A model generated the notes under the pieces. It made no database searches, had not been told where the DNA came from, and saw nothing but the letters and a program-made list of their open reading frames with translations. Below are positions 1 through 7,771 of a DNA stretch of 33,995 bases, one piece after another; positions within the stretch are counted from its first letter, which is position 1; every line of letters starts with the position of its first letter. Source of the DNA: Thermoanaerobaculia bacterium (lineage in GTDB: Bacteria > Acidobacteriota > Thermoanaerobaculia > Multivoradales > JAIOJS01). The stretch spans positions 1-33,995 of the forward strand of contig JAIOJS010000027.1 of assembly GCA_019911795.1 (NCBI GenBank), read 5' to 3'. The translations under genes and the position numbers were made by a program.

Positions 1-585
1 GTTGAGGAACAGCAGGAAGATCAAGATGGCGACGATCAACAAGATCGGGAAGAGGACCATCCCAGGTCCAAACCGACGTCGGGGTTCGGGAGGAAGCGCC
101 GCGGGGTCGCCTTCGATCAGCTTGGCCAGAGCCTCGACTCCGGCTCGGGTCCCGCCGTCGAAATCGCCGGTCCGAAAGCGAGGTTGGATGAGTTCGTCCA
201 TCACTCGCGCGGCAAGGATGTCGGGGACCACACCCTCCAGACCGTAGCCGACCTCGATTCTGAGCCGGCGCTCCTGTGGAGCGATCAAGAGAAGGAGACC
301 ATTGTCGCGCTGTTCTTGCCCCAGGCGCCAGGTCTCGGCGACGCGCAGCGCATAGTCCTCGATCACTTCACCCTCGAGACTAGGTAGGGTCAGTACCACC
401 ACCTGAGCCCCGGTCGCCTGCTCCAGGCCCTCGAGTCTGTTCTCGAGTTCGACCTCCACGTTTGGCGAGAGAAGATCAGCCTCGTCCATCACCCGGCCAC
501 TGAGGAAGGGCACGTCGAGCGCAAAGGAAGCGACACTCGCCACCCACAGGAAACCCAGCAAGGCCGGCCTCAAGCGCCTACCCAT
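1..585 (-). CDS. TPM domain membrane protein (YgcG-like), partial at left edge
   Basis: The minus-strand frame opens with ATG at 585 and runs off the left edge with 195 codons visible and no stop. Residues 1-22 form a signal peptide (RPALLGFLWVASVASFA), a TPM fold follows at about 25-150, with the family motifs RDNGLLLLIAPQERRLRIEVGYGLEG and a PRFRTGDFDGG stretch, and a hydrophobic segment (MVLFPILLIVAILIFLLFL) sits at the very edge. TPM proteins are extracytoplasmic or membrane-anchored; some have been linked to phosphatase activity or photosystem repair, but the bacterial role next to LemA is unclear. The start overlaps the preceding TPM gene by 8 bp (578-585), so the two are translationally coupled. 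The usual glycine-rich C-terminal tail would lie outside the window. The family call is firm; function is not known. Confidence 0.85.
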   Translation of the reverse strand, partial: MGRRLRPALLGFLWVASVASFALDVPFLSGRVMDEADLLSPNVEVELENRLEGLEQATGAQVVVLTLPSLEGEVIEDYALRVAETWRLGQEQRDNGLLLLIAPQERRLRIEVGYGLEGVVPDILAARVMDELIQPRFRTGDFDGGTRAGVEALAKLIEGDPAALPPEPRRRFGPGMVLFPILLIVAILIFLLFLN

Positions 586-1252
586 CGCTCTGATCACCCG
601 GCGCCCTCAGCTCGTTGGAGAGTTCATCGGCGTCGTCGGGACGACGCTCCACCCGTCTTTCGTGGAGCAAGAGCCCACAGGCCTCGATGGCGCCGACCAG
701 CCCTTCGACCGGCTCATCAGCCCGCAGCCGACGGCAGATCTCGGCCACGATCGCCTCCCACTCGCTCGATGCGACCACGGAGTTGATCCCTTCGTCAGCG
801 AGCACGATAGCTCGGCGCTCGAACAGGGCGAGGAAGATCAGGATTCCGGTTCGATCTCGGGTGGAAAAGATCTCCTCTTCCAGAAAGGCCAGCTTCGCCC
901 GTTGGCTTACACGCGTGTCAATCAACGAACGCGGAACCAGCCACCGACGAAGACTCGGCGAAAGGCGGGCAACGAGCTGCCCGAGAGCAGCTGCCACCAC
1001 GACCGGTAAGGTGATCCAAACAAGGCCGGATCCACCCCAGAAACCTCCCAAGGCGTGGACGGCGCCCGAGCCGAGTGCCGCGGCAAGGGCGGCCCCGAGC
1101 GCCGCCATCCACTCCGCACCGCGATAGTCGTCACAGGAGTCGACTACGTAGGGCACGACTTCGGCAGAAGTCCCCCCCTCCGCGGCCTCCACCGCTCGCC
1201 GGATCGCTCCTCTCTCGGCCTCTCCGAACGGGGAGTCACGCCGCTGAAACAT
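578..1252 (-). CDS. TPM domain protein with internal membrane hairpin
   Basis: This 224-residue protein starts at ATG 1252, 14 nt after the lemA stop, behind a GGGAG ribosome-binding site; a longer reading of the frame up to 1837 only shadows lemA. Residues 1-45 look like the first half of a TPM fold (EAERGAIRRAVEAAE..., SAEVVPYVVDSCDDYRG). A hydrophobic hairpin follows at about 48-100, and the second half of the fold lies at about 125-205 (RDRTGILIFLALFERRAIVL...). The tail is charged. Splitting of TPM by two transmembrane segments is a recognised variant next to LemA. The product is probably an inner-membrane protein acting with LemA and the following TPM protein, whose start it overlaps by 8 bp. 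Biochemical function unknown. Confidence 0.85.
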   Translation of the reverse strand: MFQRRDSPFGEAERGAIRRAVEAAEGGTSAEVVPYVVDSCDDYRGAEWMAALGAALAAALGSGAVHALGGFWGGSGLVWITLPVVVAAALGQLVARLSPSLRRWLVPRSLIDTRVSQRAKLAFLEEEIFSTRDRTGILIFLALFERRAIVLADEGINSVVASSEWEAIVAEICRRLRADEPVEGLVGAIEACGLLLHERRVERRPDDADELSNELRAPGDQSDG

Positions 1253-1266
1253 CTCCCGCGAGGCCG

Positions 1267-1857
1267 CTAGAACTGGACCTGTGGGGCTTGATCGGCGCCC
1301 AGGGTCGCTGCGAAATAAGGCTTGGCTTCGAAACCCAGTAGGTTCGCGACCATGATCGTCGGCACTTTCCGCCTCGTCGTATTGAAAGTCTGAGCCACCT
1401 CGTTGTAGCGCTTCCGCTCCACCGCGATGCGGTTCTCGGTTCCCTCCAAAGCCACCTGCAGATCGCGAAAGTTCTGCGTCGCCTTGATGTCTGGATAGCG
1501 CTCGACGACGACCATTAGCCGCGACAGAGCGGATGAGAGACCATCCTGGGCAGTCTGGAACTGCTGCATCTCCAACGCGGACGGGGGCCCCTGCACAGTG
1601 GTCTGACCGACCTTGGCCCGCGCTTCTACGACCTTCGTCAGGGTCTCCTGCTCGAAGTCCTTGGCCCCCTTGACGGTCTCGACCAGGTTCGGGATCAGAT
1701 CCGCCCGCCGCTGGTAGACGTTCTCCACCTGGGACCATGCGGTTTCGACCGCCTCTTGTTGGGCCACTAGAGTGTTGTACCGACCACCGCCCCAGATCGC
1801 CACGATCACGCCAAGCGCAACAACGATTCCGACGCAACCTAGAACCCCTTTGCGCAT
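1267..1857 (-). CDS. lemA: LemA family protein
   Basis: The 196-residue product starts at ATG 1857 with a strong GGGGAGGAG ribosome-binding site; an upstream in-frame extension to 2061 has no such support. Residues 5-24 are a single N-terminal membrane anchor ([20 protein letters not shown]). The rest is the LemA helical domain, with the signatures [37 protein letters not shown] and the C-terminal [21 protein letters not shown]. LemA proteins are anchored with most of the protein on one side of the membrane and recur beside TPM-domain genes, as here. It is the first gene of a lemA-TPM-TPM operon. A plausible promoter lies at 1907-1935. The family assignment is secure; the molecular role is unknown. 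Confidence 0.93.
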   Translation of the reverse strand: MRKGVLGCVGIVVALGVIVAIWGGGRYNTLVAQQEAVETAWSQVENVYQRRADLIPNLVETVKGAKDFEQETLTKVVEARAKVGQTTVQGPPSALEMQQFQTAQDGLSSALSRLMVVVERYPDIKATQNFRDLQVALEGTENRIAVERKRYNEVAQTFNTTRRKVPTIMVANLLGFEAKPYFAATLGADQAPQVQF

Positions 1858-1906
1858 GGTGCTCCTCCCCTGGTATCGAGCCATTTCTCCAGTGAACTGT
1901 GAATGG

Positions 1907-1935
1907 ATTGAATCAGAGTGGTGGATGCTTCGCAA
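1907..1935 (-). promoter_or_regulatory. Candidate promoter for the lemA operon
   Basis: Reading the minus strand, TTGCGA (1935-1930) is followed after 17 nt by TTCAAT (1912-1907). Each hexamer matches the sigma-70 consensus at 4 of 6 positions. Transcription would begin near 1900, leaving about 40 nt before the lemA start, with the ribosome-binding site well placed. Found by eye only. Confidence 0.35.
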
Positions 1936-2089
1936 GTCGGTGCTAGCAGCCCGTGGCAGAGTGGACTCTTCGAGTTGCGCGTGGGGGGCGTCGCTGCAAG
2001 GCGCACCGCAGCTGACGATGAGTGCCCCATCGAAGCGGCGCAACACGGCAGATGGCTCCACGAGGCACGCCTACCGCTACCGCGGGACG

Positions 2090-3454
2090 TTAGAGCTGGC
2101 TACGGATCAGAGGAGCCAACAGGCGCAGCAGCCGGAGGCGCAGGAGCTTTCCTCGCGGGGCTCCGGGAAAAGGCTGGTCGCTTCCCTCTGGCCAACCCCG
2201 GGAGTCGATTCGGTGAGCCTGATCCAAGTGTCGTTCGAGAAACTCAGCAACCTGAAACGCAACGGGCTGCGAGTCGACCACCGCCACCACCTCAGAGTTC
2301 AGATTTGCCGAGCGCGGGTCGAGGTTGAAGGATCCCACGATGGTGGTCTGTCGATCCAACACTCCCGCCTTGGTGTGGATCGACCCTGGCCCGTCGTACT
2401 CCCAGAGCTCAACTCCCATCGTGACCAGCCGTTTCCGCAGGCCGACATAACCAGCCTGGGCCCATAGGTTGTCGGTGGTCGCAAGCGAGTTGGTCAAGAT
2501 CCGCACCTCAACACCGCGCTCGAGGGCGGCGGCCAATCCGCGTCGCAGGCTTCGCGTGGGGATCAGATACGGACTCTCCACCACGACACTCTCTCGAGCA
2601 CTCTGAAGAACCAGCAGGAGGGCACTACCAACGCCAGCGCTGGACCCCTTGCCCTGAACCGGATCGTGGAGGAAACGAACATCGTCCACCCATATCGCTC
2701 CGTCTGCAGAGACCGTTCCATCGACCGGCGGATCGCCAAGCACTGGCAGCTTCATGCCCACAGTTCGAGAACCGCTGCCAATGAACTGATCGATCCTCTG
2801 ATTCAGCCAGGCCGCGTGGCGGTCGAGTTCCAGTGCTGCCGCCATGAGTTCCTCGGTCGAGGCCTGCGCCGGACTCGCGGCCGAATGGCGACTCTCCCAG
2901 ACGGCCAGGAAGTAGGTGCGAGCCTTGCGGGCCGCGTCACCCCGAACCGAGAGGTCCAGATCAACATAGTCGCGACGCTGCAGTTGGTGTCCGAACCCGA
3001 AGTATGGGCTCTCGACGTTACGCCCCCCGAGAATGAGCCGATCTCCGTCCACCACGAGCAGCTTGTCGTGCAACCGCTTGGTGATCCACAGGGGATGGCA
3101 AAAACTAAAAGGGTGGAACCGCCGCACCGCGACCCCTTCGGCCAGGAGGTGAGCCTCCACCGCTTCCGGCATCTTGTTCCACTGTGAATCGACGAGCAAC
3201 CGGACGTCGATGCCACGGCGCGCCGCCGAGCGCAAGAGCGCGAGCGCAGTCAGAGAGAAGGGCTCGTCGCCCACGATGAAGGTCGAGACGAAGACCTCGT
3301 CCTCGGCCTCCAGCACCATGGCAACTCGGGCCTCCATCGCCGTAGCGTCATCAGAGAGGAGTGAAATCCAGTCTGCAGCCGCCGAGGTCGCGAAGGCTCC
3401 GAGAGCCAAGACCAACGCGGTTGCAAGTCCGAGCCAACTGCGAGATGCCCTCAT
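2090..3454 (-). CDS. Secreted phospholipase D / cardiolipin synthase-like protein
   Basis: Starting at ATG 3454 the product has 454 residues; this start puts a clear Sec signal peptide first (residues 1-27, cleavage likely near TSAAA-DW), whereas the longer frame to 3601 does not. Two PLD domains each carry an HKD motif: H129, K131, D136 with GGRN at 143-146, and H360, K362, D367 with GSFN at 374-377. In this superfamily the two histidines form one active site acting on phosphodiesters through a phosphohistidine intermediate. Cardiolipin synthases usually have N-terminal membrane helices and no cleavable signal, so this is better called a periplasmic or exported PLD-like enzyme; the substrate cannot be told. 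The region in front of the start lacks a good ribosome-binding site. It stands alone, divergent from the asnB leader. Confidence 0.88.
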   Translation of the reverse strand: MRASRSWLGLATALVLALGAFATSAAADWISLLSDDATAMEARVAMVLEAEDEVFVSTFIVGDEPFSLTALALLRSAARRGIDVRLLVDSQWNKMPEAVEAHLLAEGVAVRRFHPFSFCHPLWITKRLHDKLLVVDGDRLILGGRNVESPYFGFGHQLQRRDYVDLDLSVRGDAARKARTYFLAVWESRHSAASPAQASTEELMAAALELDRHAAWLNQRIDQFIGSGSRTVGMKLPVLGDPPVDGTVSADGAIWVDDVRFLHDPVQGKGSSAGVGSALLLVLQSARESVVVESPYLIPTRSLRRGLAAALERGVEVRILTNSLATTDNLWAQAGYVGLRKRLVTMGVELWEYDGPGSIHTKAGVLDRQTTIVGSFNLDPRSANLNSEVVAVVDSQPVAFQVAEFLERHLDQAHRIDSRGWPEGSDQPFPGAPRGKLLRLRLLRLLAPLIRSQL

Positions 3455-3518
3455 CGAGGGAGTGTATCCGGCCTTGAATACCGGCAACACAGTTCTCTTC
3501 CTCGGACACGCGCCCCTC

Positions 3519-3548
3519 TTGACAACCCCGTATCCGGCGTGGTCTCGT
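3519..3548 (+). promoter_or_regulatory. Candidate promoter of the asnB leader
   Basis: A perfect -35 hexamer TTGACA lies at 3519-3524. The best-spaced -10 candidate is TCTCGT at 3543-3548 (18-nt spacer), which is poor. If used, transcription would start close to the ATG of the leader peptide at 3555, implying a leaderless or nearly leaderless message. The -35 box is the only strong part of this call. Confidence 0.35.
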
Positions 3549-3554
3549 TTACAG

Positions 3555-3641
3555 ATGTCGTTGATCGTCCGCGTTCTGGTGAATAGCCTGCCCAATAGCA
3601 ATTCGAATTCGAATTGCCAGGAGCCCGTGCGGACCGGTTAG
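3555..3641 (+). CDS. Asn-rich leader peptide of asnB (putative attenuator peptide)
   Basis: A 28-codon ORF from ATG 3555 to TAG 3639-3641 encodes a peptide ending PNSNSNSNCQEPVRTG. Asn codons stand at 3582, 3594, 3600, 3606 and 3612; four of them occur within seven codons. All five are AAT, while all nine Asn codons of the asnB gene downstream are AAC. The ORF lies directly before a strong intrinsic terminator and an asparagine synthetase gene. That is the layout of amino-acid leader peptides such as those of trp or his operons. Weak points: no Shine-Dalgarno sequence is seen before 3555, and the NSNSN run also follows from an AATTCG repeat in the DNA. The control role is an inference from arrangement and codon choice. 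Confidence 0.6.
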   Translation: MSLIVRVLVNSLPNSNSNSNCQEPVRTG

Positions 3642-3675
3642 ACGACTGAACCTCAGAACCATCCAGAGCCCGCAC
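3567..3675 (+). promoter_or_regulatory. Alternative leader pairings (1:2 and 2:3 of a four-segment attenuator)
   Basis: Segment 1, GTCCGCGT (3567-3574), can pair with segment 2, GTGCGGAC (3627-3634), using six Watson-Crick pairs and two G-U pairs. Part of segment 2, GTGCGG (3627-3632), is also the exact complement of CCGCAC (3670-3675), which lies in the 5' arm of the terminator. So 2:3 pairing would block the terminator, and 1:2 pairing would free it. A ribosome at the leader stop (3639) would cover segment 2 and favour termination; a ribosome held at the first Asn codon (3582) would cover segment 1 and favour antitermination. Pairings were found by hand and no energies were computed. Confidence 0.45.
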
Positions 3676-3705
3676 CGGTTTCCCGGCTGCGGGCTCTTTC
3701 TCTTT
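3665..3705 (+). terminator. Intrinsic terminator in the asnB leader
   Basis: AGAGCCCGCA (3665-3674) pairs perfectly with TGCGGGCTCT (3688-3697). An inner CCGG/CCGG pairing can extend the stem. A pyrimidine tract TTCTCTTTCT follows directly. The T-rich side is on the plus strand only, so it acts toward asnB, whose start lies about 60 nt downstream. No complete plus-strand gene other than the leader ORF lies before it, so it is better read as an attenuator than as the end of an upstream gene. Confidence 0.75.
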
Positions 3706-3758
3706 CTGGAGAGCTGAACCGCCGCCGGACCGCTGCGCCACCAGACAGGAGTTTCCCC

Positions 3759-5441
3759 ATGTGTTCGATCCTAGGCCTTCTCGACCTGCACACCGACCCC
3801 AAGACCCTTCGGCAGTTAGCCCTCCGTCTGTCGGCGCGACAGCGCCATCGGGGACCCGACTGGAGTGGAGTGTGGGCGGACGACGAAGCGATCCTGGTCC
3901 ACGAACGGCTCGCAATCGTTGGGTTGGAGCACGGATCGCAGCCGCTAGAGGATCCCAACGGGGAGGTGGTGCTGGCCGTCAACGGTGAGATCCACAACCA
4001 TGTCCCCCTAGCAGCCGGACTCAGTACCCCCTACCCCTTTCAGACGGGATCGGACTGCGAGGTGATCCTCGCCCTTTATCGCGAACAGGGAGCCGACCTG
4101 GTGAAGTCTCTGAACGGGATCTTCGCGTTCGTGCTGTGGGACCGGCGTCGCTCGAGCTACGTCATCGCCCGGGATCCGATCGGTGTGGTGCCGCTGTACT
4201 GGGGCCGCGATCGCGAAGGCAACCTCCTCGTCGCCTCGGAGCTGAAGGCGCTGGTCGATGTCTGCCCGCGGGTCGAAGAGTTTCCGCCCGGACACGTCCT
4301 GGATTCAGCCGAGGACGAGCTTCCACGGCGCTACTTCGAACCCGCCTGGAAGGAGTTCGCACGAGCGGACCGACCGGCTGATCCAAGCGCCCTACGGACG
4401 GCCTTCGAGGATGCCGTGTGCCGGCAGATGATGAGTGAGGTGCCCTTCGGAGTGCTGCTCTCGGGAGGACTCGATTCGTCGCTGGTCGCCTCGGTTGCTT
4501 CACGCGCCCTGCGCGACGGCCGCTGTCGGTCGCCCTGGGGTGAGCAGCTGCATACCTTTGCCATCGGCCTGGTGGACTCTCCGGATCTCGCTGCCGCTCG
4601 CCGTGTTTCGAAAGCGCTCGACACGATGCATCACGAGTTCCACTTCACGGTCCAGGAAGGCCTCGATGCCCTCGCGGACGTCATCGCGCACATCGAGTCC
4701 TACGACGTAACCACCGTGCGCGCCTCGACCCCGATGTTCCTTCTCGCCCGCCGGATCCGTGCGCTTGGGGTCAAGATGGTGCTCTCCGGCGAGGGAGCCG
4801 ATGAGATCTTCGGCGGCTATCTCTACTTCCACCACGCCCCCGACGCCGAGGCCTTTCACGCCGAGACTGTCCGCAAGCTCGACGCGCTCTCGAAGTACGA
4901 CTGCCTGCGGGCCAACAAGTCGATGGCGGCGTGGGGGGTCGAGGCGCGGGTTCCATTCCTCGACGGAGAGTTCCTGGACCACGCGATGTTGATCGATCCG
5001 AACGCCAAACTCGTACAGCCGGGCGGGATCGAAAAAGAGCTGCTGCGTCGGGCCTTCGAGGGCCACCTACCCCACGAACTCCTCTGGCGCCAGAAGGAGC
5101 AGTTTTCGGACGGCGTCGGCTACTCCTGGATCGACTCCTTGAAGGCCCACGCCGAGGTCGAGGTGTCCGATGACGAACTCGTCCGGGCCGAGCATCGATT
5201 CCACGTCAACCCTCCCACGACCAAGGAGGCCTACCTCTATCGGCGCTTCTTCGAGGAAGCATTTCCGGGGGACGCCGCGGCCCGGTGTGTTCCCGGTGGA
5301 CCGAGTATCGCCTGTTCAACTCCCGAAGCGCTGGCGTGGGACGCCTCGTTCGCAACCCACGCAGATCCTTCGGGACGGGCAGTACGCGGTGTTCATGTCG
5401 ATACGCAGGAGCAGGAGGACAACGCGAGACGTCCCGCATGA
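3759..5441 (+). CDS. asnB: Asparagine synthase (glutamine-hydrolysing), class B
   Basis: The 560-residue product matches the length of E. coli-type AsnB. It starts at ATG 3759 behind AGGAG. Cys2 is the N-terminal nucleophile of the glutaminase domain after Met removal. That domain (1-200) holds RHRGPD (29-34), NGEIHN (75-80) and the GSDCEV loop (97-102). The synthetase domain carries the ATP pyrophosphatase loop SGGLDSS (235-241) and SGEGADEIFGGY. The C-terminus has the family stretch ARCVPGGPSIACSTPEAL. The enzyme makes asparagine from aspartate, glutamine and ATP in the cytoplasm. It appears to be controlled by the Asn-codon leader and terminator at 3555-3705. No other asparagine-pathway gene is nearby. 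It ends 7 bp from the convergent kinase gene. Confidence 0.96.
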   Translation: MCSILGLLDLHTDPKTLRQLALRLSARQRHRGPDWSGVWADDEAILVHERLAIVGLEHGSQPLEDPNGEVVLAVNGEIHNHVPLAAGLSTPYPFQTGSDCEVILALYREQGADLVKSLNGIFAFVLWDRRRSSYVIARDPIGVVPLYWGRDREGNLLVASELKALVDVCPRVEEFPPGHVLDSAEDELPRRYFEPAWKEFARADRPADPSALRTAFEDAVCRQMMSEVPFGVLLSGGLDSSLVASVASRALRDGRCRSPWGEQLHTFAIGLVDSPDLAAARRVSKALDTMHHEFHFTVQEGLDALADVIAHIESYDVTTVRASTPMFLLARRIRALGVKMVLSGEGADEIFGGYLYFHHAPDAEAFHAETVRKLDALSKYDCLRANKSMAAWGVEARVPFLDGEFLDHAMLIDPNAKLVQPGGIEKELLRRAFEGHLPHELLWRQKEQFSDGVGYSWIDSLKAHAEVEVSDDELVRAEHRFHVNPPTTKEAYLYRRFFEEAFPGDAAARCVPGGPSIACSTPEALAWDASFATHADPSGRAVRGVHVDTQEQEDNARRPA

Positions 5442-5448
5442 ACCGACC

Positions 5449-6963
5449 TCAACCAGCCTTGGACAACGGAGCGATCGGCAGCCGAAAGCGGAACCGCGCT
5501 CCGTGCCCCCGCTCGCTCTCGACCTCGACGGTGCTGCCGTGGAGTTCGAGGATGCGACGCACGATCGCCAAGCCCAGTCCGGCGGAGCCACCATCCCCGC
5601 CAACCCCGGGGTGGTAGAAGGGTTCGAAGATCCGCGCTTGCTCCCGTTCGGCGATCCCTTCACCGTTGTCGGCAACTTCGACCTGGACCCGCGATCCCCC
5701 GTTGTGGCACGAGATGGTCACCGTGCCCCCAGCCGGCGTATGGCGGACGGCGTTGTCGAGGAGGTTGTCCAGAACTCGTTCGACTAGGCGTAGATCCCCC
5801 ACCACGAACGGCAGGCCCACGCCATGGTCCGTCTCCAGCACGACGCCCTTTTGTTGGGCGCGCAGGGAAAACTTCTGGGCGACGTCCTGGATCAACTCTC
5901 CGATGGAAAAGTCTTCCCGATGCACCTCTAGGGTATTGCCGTCGAGAGTGGCCAGCTCGAACAGCTGCGTCACCAGTTCGGAAACGTTCTCGGCCTGTCG
6001 CAAGGCGGCCTCCAGGCTCCGACGCCGGTCGTCGGCGTCGAGCAGGCCCTCCTTGACCTGAAGTGTCTCGAGGTATCCGCGTAGAATCGTCAGCGGCGTG
6101 CGGAGATCGTGGGAGATCCCGGCCACTAGTTCGCGGCGCTGTACATCGGCCCGCATCAGTTCATCGATCTGGGCCGTCACGCGATCTGCCAGCGATATGA
6201 AGCTGGTGCGGAGACGGTCCAATTCGTCCCTTCCTCCGTCCTCTTCTCCATTCGCGCTTCCGTCTGCTCCGACACCGCGCAAGGAGTCCGGAACGAGACC
6301 GCGTTCGCGGAACGCGTCCATGCCGTCCGCCAGGCGACGCAGGCGTCCCGTCAAGCCATAGAAGAGAATCCATCCGAGAACCAGAGCCGCAACCAGAGCG
6401 GTGAGCGTGCGCCCGATCGCCAAGCGCAGCATGTAGCTTCCCTCCACCACACGTCGCGCTGAGTCGTGGAGCTGACTGGGCAGCACGATGTAGAGGTATC
6501 CGGCCGGAGTGTGGTCATCGGACGGACCGTACAATGCAGCGGCCGTGAAGACCTTCTGACCCGCGCCCCGCGGATCGTCACCGACGATCGGTAGCTGCGC
6601 CTCCCCGCCCAGCCAGCGGTGGACCGGTTCCAGCTTCACTCGATCTCGCAGTAGGGGCTTCTCGGCGGAGAAACCCACCACTTCCCCTCTCGCATCGAGA
6701 ATGTAGAGCTCGATGTTGGGGTTCAGCATCATCAAGTCATGGAAAAGCGGTTCGGATTCGGCGATGGTCGGCAGCCCCTTCCCGGCCCATCCCTGTGAGG
6801 CGATGATCTTGTCCGGGAGGTCGCGATTGAGCTTCTGATCGACCTCTGCCTGATACAGGTTGGTCAGCCGGAGCTGGCTCCAGAGGGTTACCAGGCCCAA
6901 AACGAGGAGTAGCAAGAGGAGCACCAACGAGAGGCGCACCCAGAGGGAACGCACCACCCTCAT
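5449..6963 (-). CDS. Two-component sensor histidine kinase
   Basis: Starting at ATG 6963 (behind GAGGAGGAG) the product has 504 residues. Transmembrane segments lie at about 10-28 and 183-204, flanking a periplasmic sensor domain of about 150 residues. A HAMP-like linker follows at about 205-265, with an acidic Gly-rich insert at 231-246. The HisKA domain has ISHDLRTPLT with the phosphoacceptor His285. The ATPase domain shows NLLDNAVRHT (401-410), DNGEGI (432-437), FEPFY (446-450) and GLGLAIV (462-468). It autophosphorylates and passes phosphate to the response regulator encoded just upstream, whose stop overlaps this start by 4 bp (ATGA, 6960-6963). The signal sensed is unknown. Confidence 0.95.
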   Translation of the reverse strand: MRVVRSLWVRLSLVLLLLLLVLGLVTLWSQLRLTNLYQAEVDQKLNRDLPDKIIASQGWAGKGLPTIAESEPLFHDLMMLNPNIELYILDARGEVVGFSAEKPLLRDRVKLEPVHRWLGGEAQLPIVGDDPRGAGQKVFTAAALYGPSDDHTPAGYLYIVLPSQLHDSARRVVEGSYMLRLAIGRTLTALVAALVLGWILFYGLTGRLRRLADGMDAFRERGLVPDSLRGVGADGSANGEEDGGRDELDRLRTSFISLADRVTAQIDELMRADVQRRELVAGISHDLRTPLTILRGYLETLQVKEGLLDADDRRRSLEAALRQAENVSELVTQLFELATLDGNTLEVHREDFSIGELIQDVAQKFSLRAQQKGVVLETDHGVGLPFVVGDLRLVERVLDNLLDNAVRHTPAGGTVTISCHNGGSRVQVEVADNGEGIAEREQARIFEPFYHPGVGGDGGSAGLGLAIVRRILELHGSTVEVESERGHGARFRFRLPIAPLSKAG

Positions 6964-7715
6964 CGAGTCTCCTCCTCGACGCCGGTGCTGTCGCTGTGGA
7001 CACAGAAGCGATAGCCCACCCCCCACACCGTTTCGATATGGCGGGGATTGGCAGGGTCCACTTCGATCTTGGACCGGAGGCGATTGATGTGCGAGTTCAC
7101 GGTGTGCTCACTCCCCGCATGGTGCGCGCCCCAAACGAGGTCGAGAAGCTGGGATCGTGTGTAGACCCGCTCAGGATTCGAGGCGAAACGAACCAGCAGG
7201 TCGAACTCCTTGGCGGTGAGTGGAATTTCGGTACCCCCAACCTCGACGAGACGGCGGTCACGATCGAGAACCAGGTCGCCGGCAATGACTACCGGCTGGC
7301 CGGCGATTGTCTTGCCGTCTCCTCGCAACAGGTCGACCCGACGGAAGATCGCCGCAGCTCGTGCGACCAATTCGCGCACGCTGAATGGCTTGGTCAGATA
7401 GTCGTCCGCTCCAACCTCCAGGCCGAGAACCCGGTCGACCTCCTCCCCCCGCGCCGTGACCATCAGGATCGGGGTGTAGTGCTCACCCTGCTGCAGGCGC
7501 CGACAGACCTCCAAGCCATCGAGTCCGGGAAGTCGCAAGTCCAGAATGATGAGATCGAAGTGCTCACTCTGCCCCCTTCGAAGGCCGCTCAACCCGTCGT
7601 GAACCACCTCGACCTCGCAACCGATGTCGCGTAGATGAATCGCCATCAGCTCTGCGATCTCAGGCTCGTCCTCGACGATCAAGACGCGTCGCTGGGTGAT
7701 GGGTGCCGGCTTCAT
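6960..7715 (-). CDS. OmpR/PhoB-family response regulator
   Basis: This 251-residue protein starts at ATG 7715 behind AAAGGA. Residues 10-125 are a receiver domain with the acidic pair E15/D16, phosphoacceptor Asp59 (LIILDLRLPG), the conserved Thr in MVTARG and Lys in LTKPFS. Residues about 145-240 form a winged-helix DNA-binding domain (IPLTAKEFDLLVRF, HTVNSHINRLRSKIE, TVWGVGYRF). It is a transcription factor partnered with the kinase that follows and overlaps it by 4 bp. The alpha/beta hydrolase gene ends only 56 bp upstream on the same strand, so it may share the transcript and be a target or sensor partner. Confidence 0.95.
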   Translation of the reverse strand: MKPAPITQRRVLIVEDEPEIAELMAIHLRDIGCEVEVVHDGLSGLRRGQSEHFDLIILDLRLPGLDGLEVCRRLQQGEHYTPILMVTARGEEVDRVLGLEVGADDYLTKPFSVRELVARAAAIFRRVDLLRGDGKTIAGQPVVIAGDLVLDRDRRLVEVGGTEIPLTAKEFDLLVRFASNPERVYTRSQLLDLVWGAHHAGSEHTVNSHINRLRSKIEVDPANPRHIETVWGVGYRFCVHSDSTGVEEETR

Positions 7716-7771
7716 GTCATCCTTTGTACCTCAGAAACCTCCAAGAAGTATCCCAATTCAGGGATCTCCCT

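Noticed and set aside
578-1837. A 419-residue minus-strand frame running through lemA
   Set aside because: Only the part from ATG 1252 resembles a protein family; the upstream part is a frame-shifted shadow of lemA with no ribosome-binding site.
3633-3680. T-box riboswitch as an explanation for the asnB leader
   Set aside because: No T-box consensus bulge or specifier-loop arrangement is seen, and the Asn-codon ORF explains the layout more simply.
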